DNA from: Streptomyces sp. MA5143a
GTDB taxonomy: Bacteria > Actinomycetota > Actinomycetes > Streptomycetales > Streptomycetaceae
Direction: 5' to 3'
DNA length: 64,000 bases
Assembly (NCBI RefSeq): GCF_900290235.1
Contig: NZ_OLMK01000021.1
Span: forward strand, 1-64,000
Shown: in pieces, positions 9,705 through 19,293 of the stretch
Layout: every line of letters begins with the position of its first letter
How positions within the stretch are numbered: the stretch's first letter is position 1
Made by a program: the position numbers and the translations under genes
Notes under the pieces: generated by a model
Told to the model about the DNA's origin: nothing
Databases searched by the model: none
Seen by the model: only the letters and a program-made list of their open reading frames with translations

Positions 9705-11471
9705 TTACAGGTACTGTCCGGTGTTCGCCACCGTGTCGATGGAGCGTCCGGTGTCGGCACCCTGCTTTCCGGTGATCAGGGTACGGATGTAGACGATCCG
9801 TTCGCCCTTCTTTCCGGAGATTCGGGCCCAGTCGTCCGGGTTGGTGGTGTTGGGCAGGTCCTCGTTCTCCTTGAACTCGTCCACGCAGGCCTGGAGGAGG
9901 TGGGAGACGCGGAGGCCCTTCTGGTTCTTCTCGAGGAAGTCCTTGATCGCCATCTTCTTGGCGCGGCCGACGATGTTCTCGATCATGGCGCCGCTGTTGA
10001 AGTCCTTGAAGTAGAGGACTTCCTTGTCTCCGTTGGCGTAGGTGACTTCCAGGAAGCGGTTCTCCTCGGATTCGGCGTACATGTGTTCCACTGCCGTCTG
10101 GATCATGCTCTGGACGGTGGTGGCCTTGCTGCCGCCGTGCTCGCCGAGGTCGTCGGAGTGCAGCGGGAGGCGCTCGGTGAGGTACTTGCCGAAGATGTCC
10201 TTGGCGGCCTCGGCGTCGGGACGCTCGATCTTGATCTTCACGTCGAGTCGGCCGGGGCGCAGGATGGCGGGGTCGATCATGTCCTCGCGGTTGGAGGCGC
10301 CGATCACGACCACGTTCTGCAGGCCTTCCACGCCGTCGATCTCGGCGAGCAGCTGGGGGACGATGGTGTTCTCCACGTCCGAGCTGACTCCGGATCCGCG
10401 GGTGCGGAAGAGGGATTCCATTTCGTCGAAGAAGACGATGACGGGGGTGCCCTCGCTGGCCTTCTCCCTCGCACGCTGGAAGACGAGGCGGATCTGCCGC
10501 TCGGTCTCGCCGACGTACTTGTTGAGGAGCTCGGGTCCCTTGATGTTGAGGAAGAAGCTCTTGCCCGCGGCCTGGCCGGTCACTTCGGCGACCTTCTTGG
10601 CCAGTGAGTTGGCCACGGCCTTGGCGATGAGCGTCTTGCCGCATCCGGGGGGCCCGTAGAGGAGGACGCCCTTGGGCGGCCTCAGCTCGTGCTCCTTGAA
10701 GAGGTCGGGGTAGAGGTACGGGAGCTCGACCGCGTCGCGGATGGCCTCGATCTGGCCGCCGAGGCCGCCGATCTGTTCGTAGCCGATGTCCGGGACCTCT
10801 TCGAGGACGAGTTCCTCGACCTCGCTCTTCGGGACGATCTCGTAGACGTAGCCGGAGCGGGGTTCGAGCAGCAGGGCGTCGCCGGGGCGGATGGTGACGT
10901 CCAGCAGCGGCTCGGCGAGCCGTACCACCCGTTCCTCGTCGGTGTGCCCGAGCACCAGGGCGCGCTCGCCGTCCTCGAGGATCTCCTTGAGGGTGACGAT
11001 GTCCCCGACGCGCTCGTACTCCATGGCTTCGACCACGTTGAGCGCTTCGTTGAGCATGACTTCCTGGCCGCGCCGGAGCTCTTCCAGGTCGACGCTGGGG
11101 CTGACGTTCACGCGGAGCTTTCGGCCTCCGGTGAAGATGTCGGCCGTGCCGTCCTCGTTCGCCGTGAGGAAGACACCGAAGCCGGCCGGGGGCTGTGCGA
11201 GCCGGTCGACTTCTTCCTTGAGGGCCACGATCTGGTCGCGGGCCTCACGGAGCGTGTTGGCGAGCCGCTCGTTCTGTGCGGACACGCCGGCCAGATTGGT
11301 CTGCAGCTCGACGATCCGCTCTTCGAGAATCCTCGTGTGTCGCGGAGAGTCGGCGAGCTTGCGTCGCAGGACGGCGATCTCCTGCTCAAGGTAGGCAATC
11401 TGCCCGGCCGGGTCGTCGGACCCTCGTCCCGGGCGGATGCCGCGGTTCATGTCGTCGTCGTGGGCTGCCAC
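9705..11471 (-). CDS. arc: Proteasome-associated AAA ATPase Arc (Mpa)
   Basis: 588 residues from the GTG that starts [19 protein letters not shown] 18 nt further upstream is part of the ribosome site GGAGGAGGTGAGG, so it is not used. Order: N-terminal coiled coil (~15-80) that binds Pup; double OB fold (~85-230); AAA module with Walker A GPPGCGKT and Walker [12 protein letters not shown]-terminal tail ending TGQYL, the motif that opens the proteasome gate. The hexamer unfolds pupylated proteins and threads them into PrcBA. It is the first gene of the arc-dop-pup direction and is divergent from a ferredoxin gene. Confidence 0.97.
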   Translation of the reverse strand: MAAHDDDMNRGIRPGRGSDDPAGQIAYLEQEIAVLRRKLADSPRHTRILEERIVELQTNLAGVSAQNERLANTLREARDQIVALKEEVDRLAQPPAGFGVFLTANEDGTADIFTGGRKLRVNVSPSVDLEELRRGQEVMLNEALNVVEAMEYERVGDIVTLKEILEDGERALVLGHTDEERVVRLAEPLLDVTIRPGDALLLEPRSGYVYEIVPKSEVEELVLEEVPDIGYEQIGGLGGQIEAIRDAVELPYLYPDLFKEHELRPPKGVLLYGPPGCGKTLIAKAVANSLAKKVAEVTGQAAGKSFFLNIKGPELLNKYVGETERQIRLVFQRAREKASEGTPVIVFFDEMESLFRTRGSGVSSDVENTIVPQLLAEIDGVEGLQNVVVIGASNREDMIDPAILRPGRLDVKIKIERPDAEAAKDIFGKYLTERLPLHSDDLGEHGGSKATTVQSMIQTAVEHMYAESEENRFLEVTYANGDKEVLYFKDFNSGAMIENIVGRAKKMAIKDFLEKNQKGLRVSHLLQACVDEFKENEDLPNTTNPDDWARISGKKGERIVYIRTLITGKQGADTGRSIDTVANTGQYL

Positions 11472-11509
11472 GGTCCTCACCTCCTCCAAGGGGAGCTGGA
11501 CGCTTCCAG

Positions 11510-11537
11510 ACCCTACCTGGGTGGGTGTCGATTGAAA
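11510..11537 (-). promoter_or_regulatory. Candidate promoter of arc
   Basis: On the minus strand, TTTCAA (11532-11537) and TAGGGT (11510-11515) are 16 bp apart. TAGGGT fits the Streptomyces housekeeping -10 consensus TAGRRT; the -35 is weak. Transcription would begin near 11503, leaving a leader of about 30 nt with the GGAGGAGG ribosome site. Confidence 0.45.
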
Positions 11538-11713
11538 CCCCTAGATCACAAAGACGGTCGGGGTGTGTCCGATCTTCACCCTTGCGCTCTCCCTCACGCC
11601 AGGGGAATACCCACGGAACATGATTGGGAAGCCGGTCCGGGTAGGGTCGAAGTGTTCAACACCCGTCAGGGCCTGCATGGTTCCCGACCGTGGCGAGAGG
11701 AATGGCAGGAGAG

Positions 11714-12019
11714 ATGACCGTGCGACAGGAGTCCGGGACCGTGGGCGAGGCGCTCGAGGTCTGGATCGACCAGGACCTGTGCACCGGTGACGGTATCTGC
11801 GCGCAGTACGCGCCCGAGGTGTTCGAGCTGGACATCGACGGGCTGGCGTATGTGAAGAGCGTGGACGACGAGTTGCTGCAGGCTCCGGGGGCGACGACGC
11901 CGGTTCCGCTGCCGCTTCTGACGGACGTGGTGGACTCGGCGAAGGAGTGTCCGGGTGAGTGCATCCACGTGCGCCGGGTTTCGGACAGGGTCGAGGTGTA
12001 CGGCCCGGACGCGGAGTGA
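11714..12019 (+). CDS. Small ferredoxin
   Basis: About 101 residues. It has a cluster-binding pattern CTGDGIC (C-x5-C), AQYAPEVFELDIDG, and a later ECPGECIHV. This resembles actinobacterial 3Fe-4S/4Fe-4S ferredoxins that carry electrons to cytochromes P450 or other oxygenases; no partner oxidase or reductase is adjacent. The start is uncertain: ATG at 11702 or 11714, or GTG at 11720, which is best spaced (8 nt) from AGGAG at 11707. The gene is divergent from arc across about 240 bp and converges with an anchored hypothetical gene. Confidence 0.85.
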   Translation: MTVRQESGTVGEALEVWIDQDLCTGDGICAQYAPEVFELDIDGLAYVKSVDDELLQAPGATTPVPLPLLTDVVDSAKECPGECIHVRRVSDRVEVYGPDAE

Positions 12020-12100
12020 CCGGTCGGGCACTCCACGCCATGCCGTGTCTGCTTTCTCACACCGGGTTTGCCGGGTGATCACATCCCGTTGGGCGGGGTG

Positions 12101-12676
12101 TCACACGCTTTGGGTACCAGCGGGCGTCGAGCGGACGAACGCCCCGTTCCGCCACTGCCATTCGACGTCGTCGGTGACGTCGGGGCAGCAATTGGGCACC
12201 TTGCGCGAGGAGTAGCCGTGCAGGGTGGCCGTGACGGCTCCGTCACGGACGGCGAAGTCGGTGACGGTGTCGCGGTCCTTGGGGGCGACGAGGGTGGCCA
12301 CGACGCGGGGCCGTGCGGCGTCGGTGGAGCGGGTGAGTACGTAGACGGCGTCGGGCGGGGTGCCCATGGCGGCGTCGCAGTGGACGACGGCCACCGTCTC
12401 GGGGCGGCTGTCGCCGTCGAGGTCTCCGGACGCCTGTTCCTTGATGACGATGTCCACGGGGCCGCAGTCCAGGGGCAGGTCGACGTCGGCGGGGTCGGGG
12501 GCGGCGACCGCGGCCGGAGCGGGCTTGGGCCCGGGGCCGGGCTGGGCGGCTCTCGCCGCGTCCGGTTGGAGGGCCGACGACAGGGCCACGACTCCGGCGA
12601 GGGCGGTGGCCGTGGCGAGCCAGTGGATCGGGCGGGTGTGCGCGTGTGCCAGTTCCGGGACCGCGGGCTGCTGCAC
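12101..12676 (-). CDS. Membrane-anchored or secreted protein of unknown function
   Basis: 191 residues from a GTG 8 nt after AGGAGA; the frame is open further upstream but without a ribosome site. One hydrophobic stretch near the N-terminus (HWLATATALAGVVALSSAL) is a signal peptide or anchor, followed by a Pro/Ala-rich linker. The outer domain has SGDLDGDSRPETVAVVHCD, reminiscent of calcium-binding D-x-D-x-D loops in FG-GAP-like repeats, and four cysteines (VDLPLDCG, VVHCD, VPNCC). I do not recognise a specific family. It converges with the ferredoxin gene and lies downstream of trmI. Confidence 0.72.
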   Translation of the reverse strand: MQQPAVPELAHAHTRPIHWLATATALAGVVALSSALQPDAARAAQPGPGPKPAPAAVAAPDPADVDLPLDCGPVDIVIKEQASGDLDGDSRPETVAVVHCDAAMGTPPDAVYVLTRSTDAARPRVVATLVAPKDRDTVTDFAVRDGAVTATLHGYSSRKVPNCCPDVTDDVEWQWRNGAFVRSTPAGTQSV

Positions 12677-12866
12677 TAGGAGCGTCTCCTGAGAGGGCTG
12701 TGGCGGTGGGGATGCCCCGCATGGTGCCACACGTCACAGCGGGGTGGAACGGCGGGGTGCGGGGTTCGTGGGGTGCCCTGGTGGCGCGTCAACGGGAGAG
12801 CGGCGTGGCCGAGTTCCCGGGCGCTGCGGGGAACTCGGCCACGTCAAGGGTGGGTTGCCGGTGGGG

Positions 12867-13769
12867 TCAGCGGGCGTTGCCGCCGTCGGCGTTGGGGCCG
12901 GCGTAGTCCTCGCCGTAGGCGCCCTTGGCGGGGCGGCGGCGGCGCATGGGGGGCTCGACGCCGTCGGCGAGGCGACGGGCGGTGAGCAGGAAGCCGGTGT
13001 GGCCGATCATGCGGTGGTCCGGGCGGACGGCGAGGCCCTCGATGTGCCAGTTGCGGATCATCGTCTCCCAGGCGGTCGGCTCGTTGAAGCAGCCGATCTC
13101 GCGGATGGACTCGACGGTCCGGGCGAGCTGGGTGGTGGTGGCGACGTAGCAGCAGAGGATGCCGCCGGGGACGAGTGCCTTGGAGACGGCCTCCAGGCAT
13201 TCCCAGGGGGCGAGCATGTCGAGGATGACGCGGTCGACGTCGGTGTCGGACAGGTTGTCCTGGAGGTCGCCGACGGTGAGCTGCCAGGCGGGGTGGGGGC
13301 CGCCGAAGTAGCGCTCCACGTTCTGCTGGGCGATCTCGGCGAAGTCCGCGCGGCGCTCGTACGAGTGGAGCATGCCCTGGTCGCCGATGGCGCGCAGCAG
13401 GAAGCTGCTGAGCGAGCCGGAGCCGACGCCGGCCTCCACGACGCGGGCGCCGGGGAAGATGTCGGCGAAGGCGAGGATCTGCCCCGCGTCCTTGGGGTAG
13501 ACCACGGCGGCGCCGCGGGGCATGGACAGGACGTAGTCGGGGAGCAGGGGGCGCAGCGCGAGGTAGGCGACGTTACCGGTGGTGCGGACAACGCTGCCCT
13601 CGGGTGCGCCGATCAGCTCGTCGTGGGGGAAGGAACCCTTGTGGGTGTGGAAGTTCTTTCCCTCTTCGAGCGTGAACGTGTAGTGGCGGCCCTTGGGGTC
13701 GGTCAGCTGAACCTGGTCCCCGACCTTGAAGGGCCCGCGACGGCGGGCGGCACCGGTCGGTTCGGACAT
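12867..13769 (-). CDS. trmI: tRNA (adenine(58)-N(1))-methyltransferase TrmI
   Basis: 300 residues starting MSEPTGAARRRGPFKVGDQVQLTDPKG. An N-terminal beta domain is followed by a Rossmann methyltransferase domain with the SAM-binding loop VVEAGVGSGSLSSFLL. VILDMLAPWECLEAV carries the Asp of the catalytic pocket. The tetramer methylates A58 in the T-loop of tRNAs. In Actinobacteria this gene is commonly found near proteasome genes, as here. It lies 70 nt downstream of the site-2 protease gene on the same strand. Confidence 0.95.
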   Translation of the reverse strand: MSEPTGAARRRGPFKVGDQVQLTDPKGRHYTFTLEEGKNFHTHKGSFPHDELIGAPEGSVVRTTGNVAYLALRPLLPDYVLSMPRGAAVVYPKDAGQILAFADIFPGARVVEAGVGSGSLSSFLLRAIGDQGMLHSYERRADFAEIAQQNVERYFGGPHPAWQLTVGDLQDNLSDTDVDRVILDMLAPWECLEAVSKALVPGGILCCYVATTTQLARTVESIREIGCFNEPTAWETMIRNWHIEGLAVRPDHRMIGHTGFLLTARRLADGVEPPMRRRRPAKGAYGEDYAGPNADGGNAR

Positions 13770-13839
13770 GTGACCAGCCTACCGGTCCCCGAAGGGGCCG
13801 GAGACCACGGCTGTGCCCGGGTGGTGGGGGCCGTGCGGG

Positions 13840-15672
13840 TCAGGAGGGCCTGGCCATGGCCTTGACGAAGGCGCGTTCCACGTCGGCGGCGGAGAGGACG
13901 CCGTAGATCTCGCCGGTCTCCTCGACGACGAGGTATTCGGTGGCGGGGGTGGCGCGGAGGGCGTCGAGGAGTTCTTCCCCGGCGAGTTCCGCGGAGACGC
14001 GCATGCCGTCGGTGAGGTCCTGGGCGAGGCCGCTGACGACGACCCAGGGGCGGCGGTGTTCGGGGACGCCGACGATGGCGGCCTCGCGGACGAGGGAGAG
14101 GGGTTCGCCGTCGGCGTCGACGACCACGAGGGCGCGGGCGCCGGCGTCGTTGGCGCGGCGGAGGGCTTCGGAGAGGGGGGTGTCGGTCTCGACGGGGACG
14201 GCGCGGCGGGTGAGGGCGCGGGCGCGCAGTTCGGGGAGGTGTTCGCGCAGGCGGGCCATGCGGAGGCTGTTGCCGGCGCCGGTCCAGATGATGGCGGCGA
14301 GGATCGCGGCGAGCAGGGCGTCGAGGACGGTGTCCATGCCGACGCTGTCGGTGGCGTCGGCGCCGAAGAGGCCGGACTGGGTGAGCCAGGGCAGTCCGAT
14401 GAGCACGGAGAGGGCGAGGGCGCGGCCGACCCAGGCGGCGGCGACGGTGCCGCTCATGGGCTTGCCGGTGATCTTCCAGACGACGGCGCGGAGCATGCGG
14501 CCGCCGTCGAGGGGCAGGCCGGGGAGGAGGTTGAAGGCGGCGACGATCAGGTTGGAGATCATCAGGCCGGCCAGCAGGACGCCGGGGACCGTACCGGGTT
14601 CGACGGCGAGGAGGGCGAGGTAGAAGACGCCGGCGAGGACCAGGGAGAGGAGAGGGCCGACGAAGGCGAGGACGAACTCGCGGCCCGGGGTCTCGGACTC
14701 CTTCTCGATCTCGGAGACGCCGCCGAAGAACTGGAGCTGGATGCGGCGTACGGGGAGTTTGAAGCGGAGGGCGGCGATGGTGTGGGCGAGTTCGTGGACG
14801 AGGACGGAGGCGTAGAAGGCGACCGCGAAGAAGAGGGAGACGAGGTAGCGCAGGGCGCCGAGTTCGGGCAGGACGCGGTCGAGTTGGCCGCCGAATACCC
14901 AGGTGATGAGGGCGGCGACGAGGAACCAGCTGGGCGCGACGTACACGGGTACGCCGAAGGGCCGCCCCATGAGGATGCCGCCCCCGGGCTCCTTGGGCCG
15001 CTCGGGAGGCTTGGGTCCGCCACCGTGGGCGAAGGGCCGAGCGGTACTGGCGGTGTCCTCGGACCCGGAGGAGGGGCCGGCGGAGGACTCGGCCGAGGGG
15101 TCCTTGCGGAGAGAGGCGGGGCCGTCCGGCGAGTGGGGGACGTCGGGTCGCTGAGGGCTCTCGGACGAGGGGGTGTCTGCGGCTCGCCGGTGGCCCTCCG
15201 GAGAGAGGGCGTCCGCGGGCTGCCGGGGGCCGTCGACCGGGCGGGGTTCCTCGGACGGCTGCGTGTCCGCTGAGGGCGAGGGGTGCTCGGAGGGCTGCGC
15301 GTCGGCGGATGGCTGCTGCGCGTCGGCGGGTGACTGGGGGTTTTCGGGAGCGGTCGGCTCTCCGAGCTCCTCCGTGCCTCCGGCGGCCTCCGGCGTCCGG
15401 GCGCCCTCGGTGGCGCCCTGCTTCTCGGCTCCCCCGGCGGCCTTCGTGTCCGCCCCGGTCTCGTCCGTGAGGTCCGAGGGTTCGGCGCCCTCGGCGCCCT
15501 CGGCGCCCTCCGTGGTCTGCGGGTCTCGACGGGGGGCGGGGGTGCCCTCGGGTGTCGGTTCGGCAGGGTTGGTGGGGGCGAGGTCGGCGGTGTGGGTGGT
15601 CTCGCCGTCCGTGTGTTCGGTCGCGTCGCCGTTGCCCGACCGCGGCTGCCCGCTCCCGCCGCTCGTCTCCAC
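13840..15672 (-). CDS. Site-2 protease (M50) with CBS domains and a long disordered N-terminus
   Basis: 610 residues from a GTG 6 nt after GAGGGGA. Residues 1 to about 235 are low-complexity and rich in Pro, Glu, Ser, Thr and Ala, probably disordered and cytoplasmic. The protease core follows: VHELAHTIAAL (residues ~292-302, HExxH zinc motif) and NLLPGLPLDGGRMLRA (second zinc motif) within about six membrane segments. A C-terminal pair of CBS domains (~480-605) may sense nucleotides. M50 proteases cut transmembrane substrates such as anti-sigma factors inside the bilayer. The substrate is unknown. The gene is divergent from a RecB-family nuclease and upstream of trmI. Confidence 0.92.
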   Translation of the reverse strand: METSGGSGQPRSGNGDATEHTDGETTHTADLAPTNPAEPTPEGTPAPRRDPQTTEGAEGAEGAEPSDLTDETGADTKAAGGAEKQGATEGARTPEAAGGTEELGEPTAPENPQSPADAQQPSADAQPSEHPSPSADTQPSEEPRPVDGPRQPADALSPEGHRRAADTPSSESPQRPDVPHSPDGPASLRKDPSAESSAGPSSGSEDTASTARPFAHGGGPKPPERPKEPGGGILMGRPFGVPVYVAPSWFLVAALITWVFGGQLDRVLPELGALRYLVSLFFAVAFYASVLVHELAHTIAALRFKLPVRRIQLQFFGGVSEIEKESETPGREFVLAFVGPLLSLVLAGVFYLALLAVEPGTVPGVLLAGLMISNLIVAAFNLLPGLPLDGGRMLRAVVWKITGKPMSGTVAAAWVGRALALSVLIGLPWLTQSGLFGADATDSVGMDTVLDALLAAILAAIIWTGAGNSLRMARLREHLPELRARALTRRAVPVETDTPLSEALRRANDAGARALVVVDADGEPLSLVREAAIVGVPEHRRPWVVVSGLAQDLTDGMRVSAELAGEELLDALRATPATEYLVVEETGEIYGVLSAADVERAFVKAMARPS

Positions 15673-15913
15673 GATGTCCCCTCGTTCGAAGCGTCTTCCG
15701 CGCCGGTGTCCAGTGGCGGAAGGGTCTGTGGTCGATGCTATGCGGTCGCCGTCCTGGGTTCCGCCCCGGCACCCCCTCAGTTTTCCCCGCGTCGCAGCAG
15801 GCACACGGGCCTCTCGGTGGGCGGGGCGGGCCGGGGAGGTTCGGGCCGGTCGACGCTCCTCGCGGCTGCCCCATGGCGGTCACTGTCAGTGGTGGGCCGT
15901 ATGGTCTGTCGTC

Positions 15914-16831
<918 letters not shown>

Positions 16832-16846
16832 CGAAGGAGATTTTTC

Positions 16847-17518
16847 GTGGCCATCCGCGTCCTACTGGTCGACGACCAGCCGCTGCTGCGTACCGGCTTC
16901 CGGATGATTCTGGAGGCGGAGCAGGACCTCGCGGTCGTCGGGGAGGCCGGAGACGGCCTCCAGGCGCTCGACCAGGTGCGGGCGTTGCAGCCCGATGTGG
17001 TTCTGATGGACATTCGTATGCCCCGTATGGACGGGGTGGAGGCGACCCGTCAGATCACCGGTCCCGGGCGGGACGGGCCGGCGAAGGTACTGGTGCTGAC
17101 CACGTTCGACCTGGACGAGTACGTGGTGGAGGCGTTGCGGGCCGGGGCCAGCGGATTCCTGTTGAAGGACGCGCCCGCGCATGAGCTGGTGCAGGCGATC
17201 CGGGTGGTCGCGGGCGGTGAGGCGATGCTGGCGCCGAGCATCACGCGCCGGCTCCTCGACAAGTACGCGGAGCATCTGCCGTCGGGGGACGAGCCGGTGC
17301 CGGACACCCTGCACACGCTGACCGACCGTGAGGTCGAGGTGCTGAAGCTGGTGGCACGGGGTCTGTCGAACGCGGAGATCGCGGCCGACCTGTTCGTCAG
17401 CGAGACGACGGTGAAGACGCATGTGGGCCATGTGCTCACCAAGTTGGGGCTGCGGGACCGGGTGCAGGCGGCGGTGTACGCGTACGAGAGCGGGCTGGTG
17501 CGTCCCGGCGCGCAGTAG
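16847..17518 (+). CDS. NarL/LuxR-family response regulator, orphan
   Basis: 223 residues from GTG with GAAGGAGA upstream. The receiver domain (1-~120) has acidic residues in LLVDDQP, phospho-acceptor Asp in VVLMDIRMPRMDG, switch residue in VLTTFDLDEYV and Lys in GFLLKDAP. A LuxR-type DNA-binding domain (~155-215) has LTDREVEVLKLVARGLSNAEIA. No histidine kinase lies nearby, so it is an orphan regulator or is served by a distant kinase. It follows the RecB-type nuclease by 15 nt and ends at a strong hairpin. Confidence 0.95.
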   Translation: MAIRVLLVDDQPLLRTGFRMILEAEQDLAVVGEAGDGLQALDQVRALQPDVVLMDIRMPRMDGVEATRQITGPGRDGPAKVLVLTTFDLDEYVVEALRAGASGFLLKDAPAHELVQAIRVVAGGEAMLAPSITRRLLDKYAEHLPSGDEPVPDTLHTLTDREVEVLKLVARGLSNAEIAADLFVSETTVKTHVGHVLTKLGLRDRVQAAVYAYESGLVRPGAQ

Positions 17519-17540
17519 CGGACGCCGGGTCGACGACGCG

Positions 17541-17579
17541 CCGAGGGCGCCCCCTTCGTGGTGAAGGGGGCGCCCTCGG
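17541..17579. terminator. Strong bidirectional hairpin terminator
   Basis: A perfect 16-bp stem, CCGAGGGCGCCCCCTT (17541-17556) with its complement (17564-17579), has a 7-nt loop. It lies between the convergent response regulator and peptide-binding protein genes and can serve both. Confidence 0.85.
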
Positions 17580-17627
17580 GTGTTGACGGGGGCCTCGACG
17601 CCTGGTGGGCCGTCGGGGGACGGGCCG

Positions 17628-19211
17628 TCAGTCCTTGCTGATCTCCCAGAAGCGGAACACGGTGGACGCGTCGAGGCAGTACTCGAGGCCGTAGACGTTG
17701 TCGCGGATGACGGCGTACTGCTTGGCCTGCCAGACGGGGAGGAAGGGGACCTCCTCGGCGACGAGGTTCTGCAGCTCGGCGTACTCCTGCTCGGTGGCGG
17801 AGCGGTCGCTCTGGGCGGCCGTGCTCGGCAGGAGCTCACCGGTGATGGTCTTGTTGGAGTAGTTGTTGTCGAGGACGTTGCCCTTGCCGAAGAAGGGGCT
17901 GGTGAAGTTGTCGGGGTCCGGGTAGTCCGGGACCCAACCCTTGACGTAGAGGCCGTACTTGCCGGCGGCTATGTCCTTCTCGTACTGGGCGAACTCAACG
18001 GACTTGACCTTGGCGTCGAACAGGCCGGAGTCGTTGAGCTGCTTGGCGATGGCCTCGAGCTCCTGGTCGGTGGAGGGGCCGTAGCGGGACGGCGTGGACC
18101 AGAGGGTGAGTTCGACCTTGTCGGTGATGCCGTCGGCGCGCAGGGCGGCCTCGGCCTTGGCCTTCGAGGGGCGGGCGCCGTAGGTGTCGAAGAAGGCGGT
18201 GTTGTGGCCGGTGATGCCCGCCGGGATGATCGAGTACAGCGGGGTGGCGGTGCCCTGGTAGACCTCGTCGACGAGGGCCTCGCGGTCGAGGAGGTGGGCG
18301 ATGGCGCGGCGGACGCCGATCTTGCCGGTGACCGGGTCGTTCATGTTGAAGACGAGGTGCTGGACCTCGGCGCCGGTGCCGTCGACGAGTTCGACGCCGC
18401 TGGCGGTGGAGGTGTCGGTCTCGATGTCGGAGATGGCTCCGGCGCTGAGGCCGCGGAAGGCGACGTCGACCTCGCCCTCCAGGAGGGCCTTCTTCAGGGC
18501 GTCCTGCTTGCCGTGGAAGAACTTGAGGGTGATGCCCTCGTTCTCGACGTCGGCGGGGCCCTTGTAGTTGTCGTTGACGGCGAAGACGGCCTGGTCCTTG
18601 CCGAAGGACTCCAGCTTGTAGGGGCCGGAGCCGACCGCCTCACCGTCCTTGCGGAGACCGTCGGCGTCGTAGGAGCTCTCGTCGACGATGGCGCCGGCTC
18701 CGGAGGCGATCTTGCTGGGGAAGGTGGCGTCGGCGTACTTCAGGTTGAAGCGGACGGTGCTGTCGTCCGGCGTCTCGACGTTGTCGAGCATGGGGAACAT
18801 GATCGCCGGGCCGGCGTCGTCGTTGATCTTCAGCATGCGGTCGAAGGAGAACTTGACGTCCTTCGCGGTGAGGTCCTCACCGTTGCTGAACTTCAGGCCC
18901 TTCTTCAGGGTGCACTCGTAGACGGTGGTCTTGGAGTCGGCGAAGGAGCACTCGTCGGCGAGGTCCGGCTCGGGCTCGGTGGCGCCGTTGGGGAAGCTCA
19001 GCAGCGACTGGAAGACGTTGTTGAAGAGGAGCCAGGAACCCGGGTCGTAGCCGGAGGCGGGGTCGGTGGCCAGGACGTCGTCGGTCATCCCCAGCACCAC
19101 GTTGGAGCCGGAGTCGCCGGTCCCCCCGGATTCGGAGCCGCAGCCGGTCAGCAGGCCGGCGGCCAGCCCTGTCGCGATGGTCAGGACGGGCCACTGGGTG
19201 CGCATGTTCAC
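17628..19211 (-). CDS. Oligopeptide-type ABC transporter substrate-binding lipoprotein (copy 1)
   Basis: 527 residues from GTG, or 525 from the ATG two codons later. It has a lipoprotein signal with lipobox LLTGC, then the family-5 solute-binding fold (DppA/OppA/NikA type). Signatures are TVYECTLKKGLKFSNGEDLTAKDVKFSFDR and the later VRRAIAHLLDREALVDEVY. It should bind peptides or similar ligands outside the membrane. No permease or ATPase genes are adjacent. The next gene upstream is a clear paralogue on the same strand, 88-nt gap. Confidence 0.92.
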   Translation of the reverse strand: MNMRTQWPVLTIATGLAAGLLTGCGSESGGTGDSGSNVVLGMTDDVLATDPASGYDPGSWLLFNNVFQSLLSFPNGATEPEPDLADECSFADSKTTVYECTLKKGLKFSNGEDLTAKDVKFSFDRMLKINDDAGPAIMFPMLDNVETPDDSTVRFNLKYADATFPSKIASGAGAIVDESSYDADGLRKDGEAVGSGPYKLESFGKDQAVFAVNDNYKGPADVENEGITLKFFHGKQDALKKALLEGEVDVAFRGLSAGAISDIETDTSTASGVELVDGTGAEVQHLVFNMNDPVTGKIGVRRAIAHLLDREALVDEVYQGTATPLYSIIPAGITGHNTAFFDTYGARPSKAKAEAALRADGITDKVELTLWSTPSRYGPSTDQELEAIAKQLNDSGLFDAKVKSVEFAQYEKDIAAGKYGLYVKGWVPDYPDPDNFTSPFFGKGNVLDNNYSNKTITGELLPSTAAQSDRSATEQEYAELQNLVAEEVPFLPVWQAKQYAVIRDNVYGLEYCLDASTVFRFWEISKD

Positions 19212-19293
19212 GTGTGAGTGCCTTGTGTCGTCGTCGGGTGTCGGGACGCGCCGAACTCCCCCGGGTGCCGGCGCGCGTGGTGAGGAGTGACGG

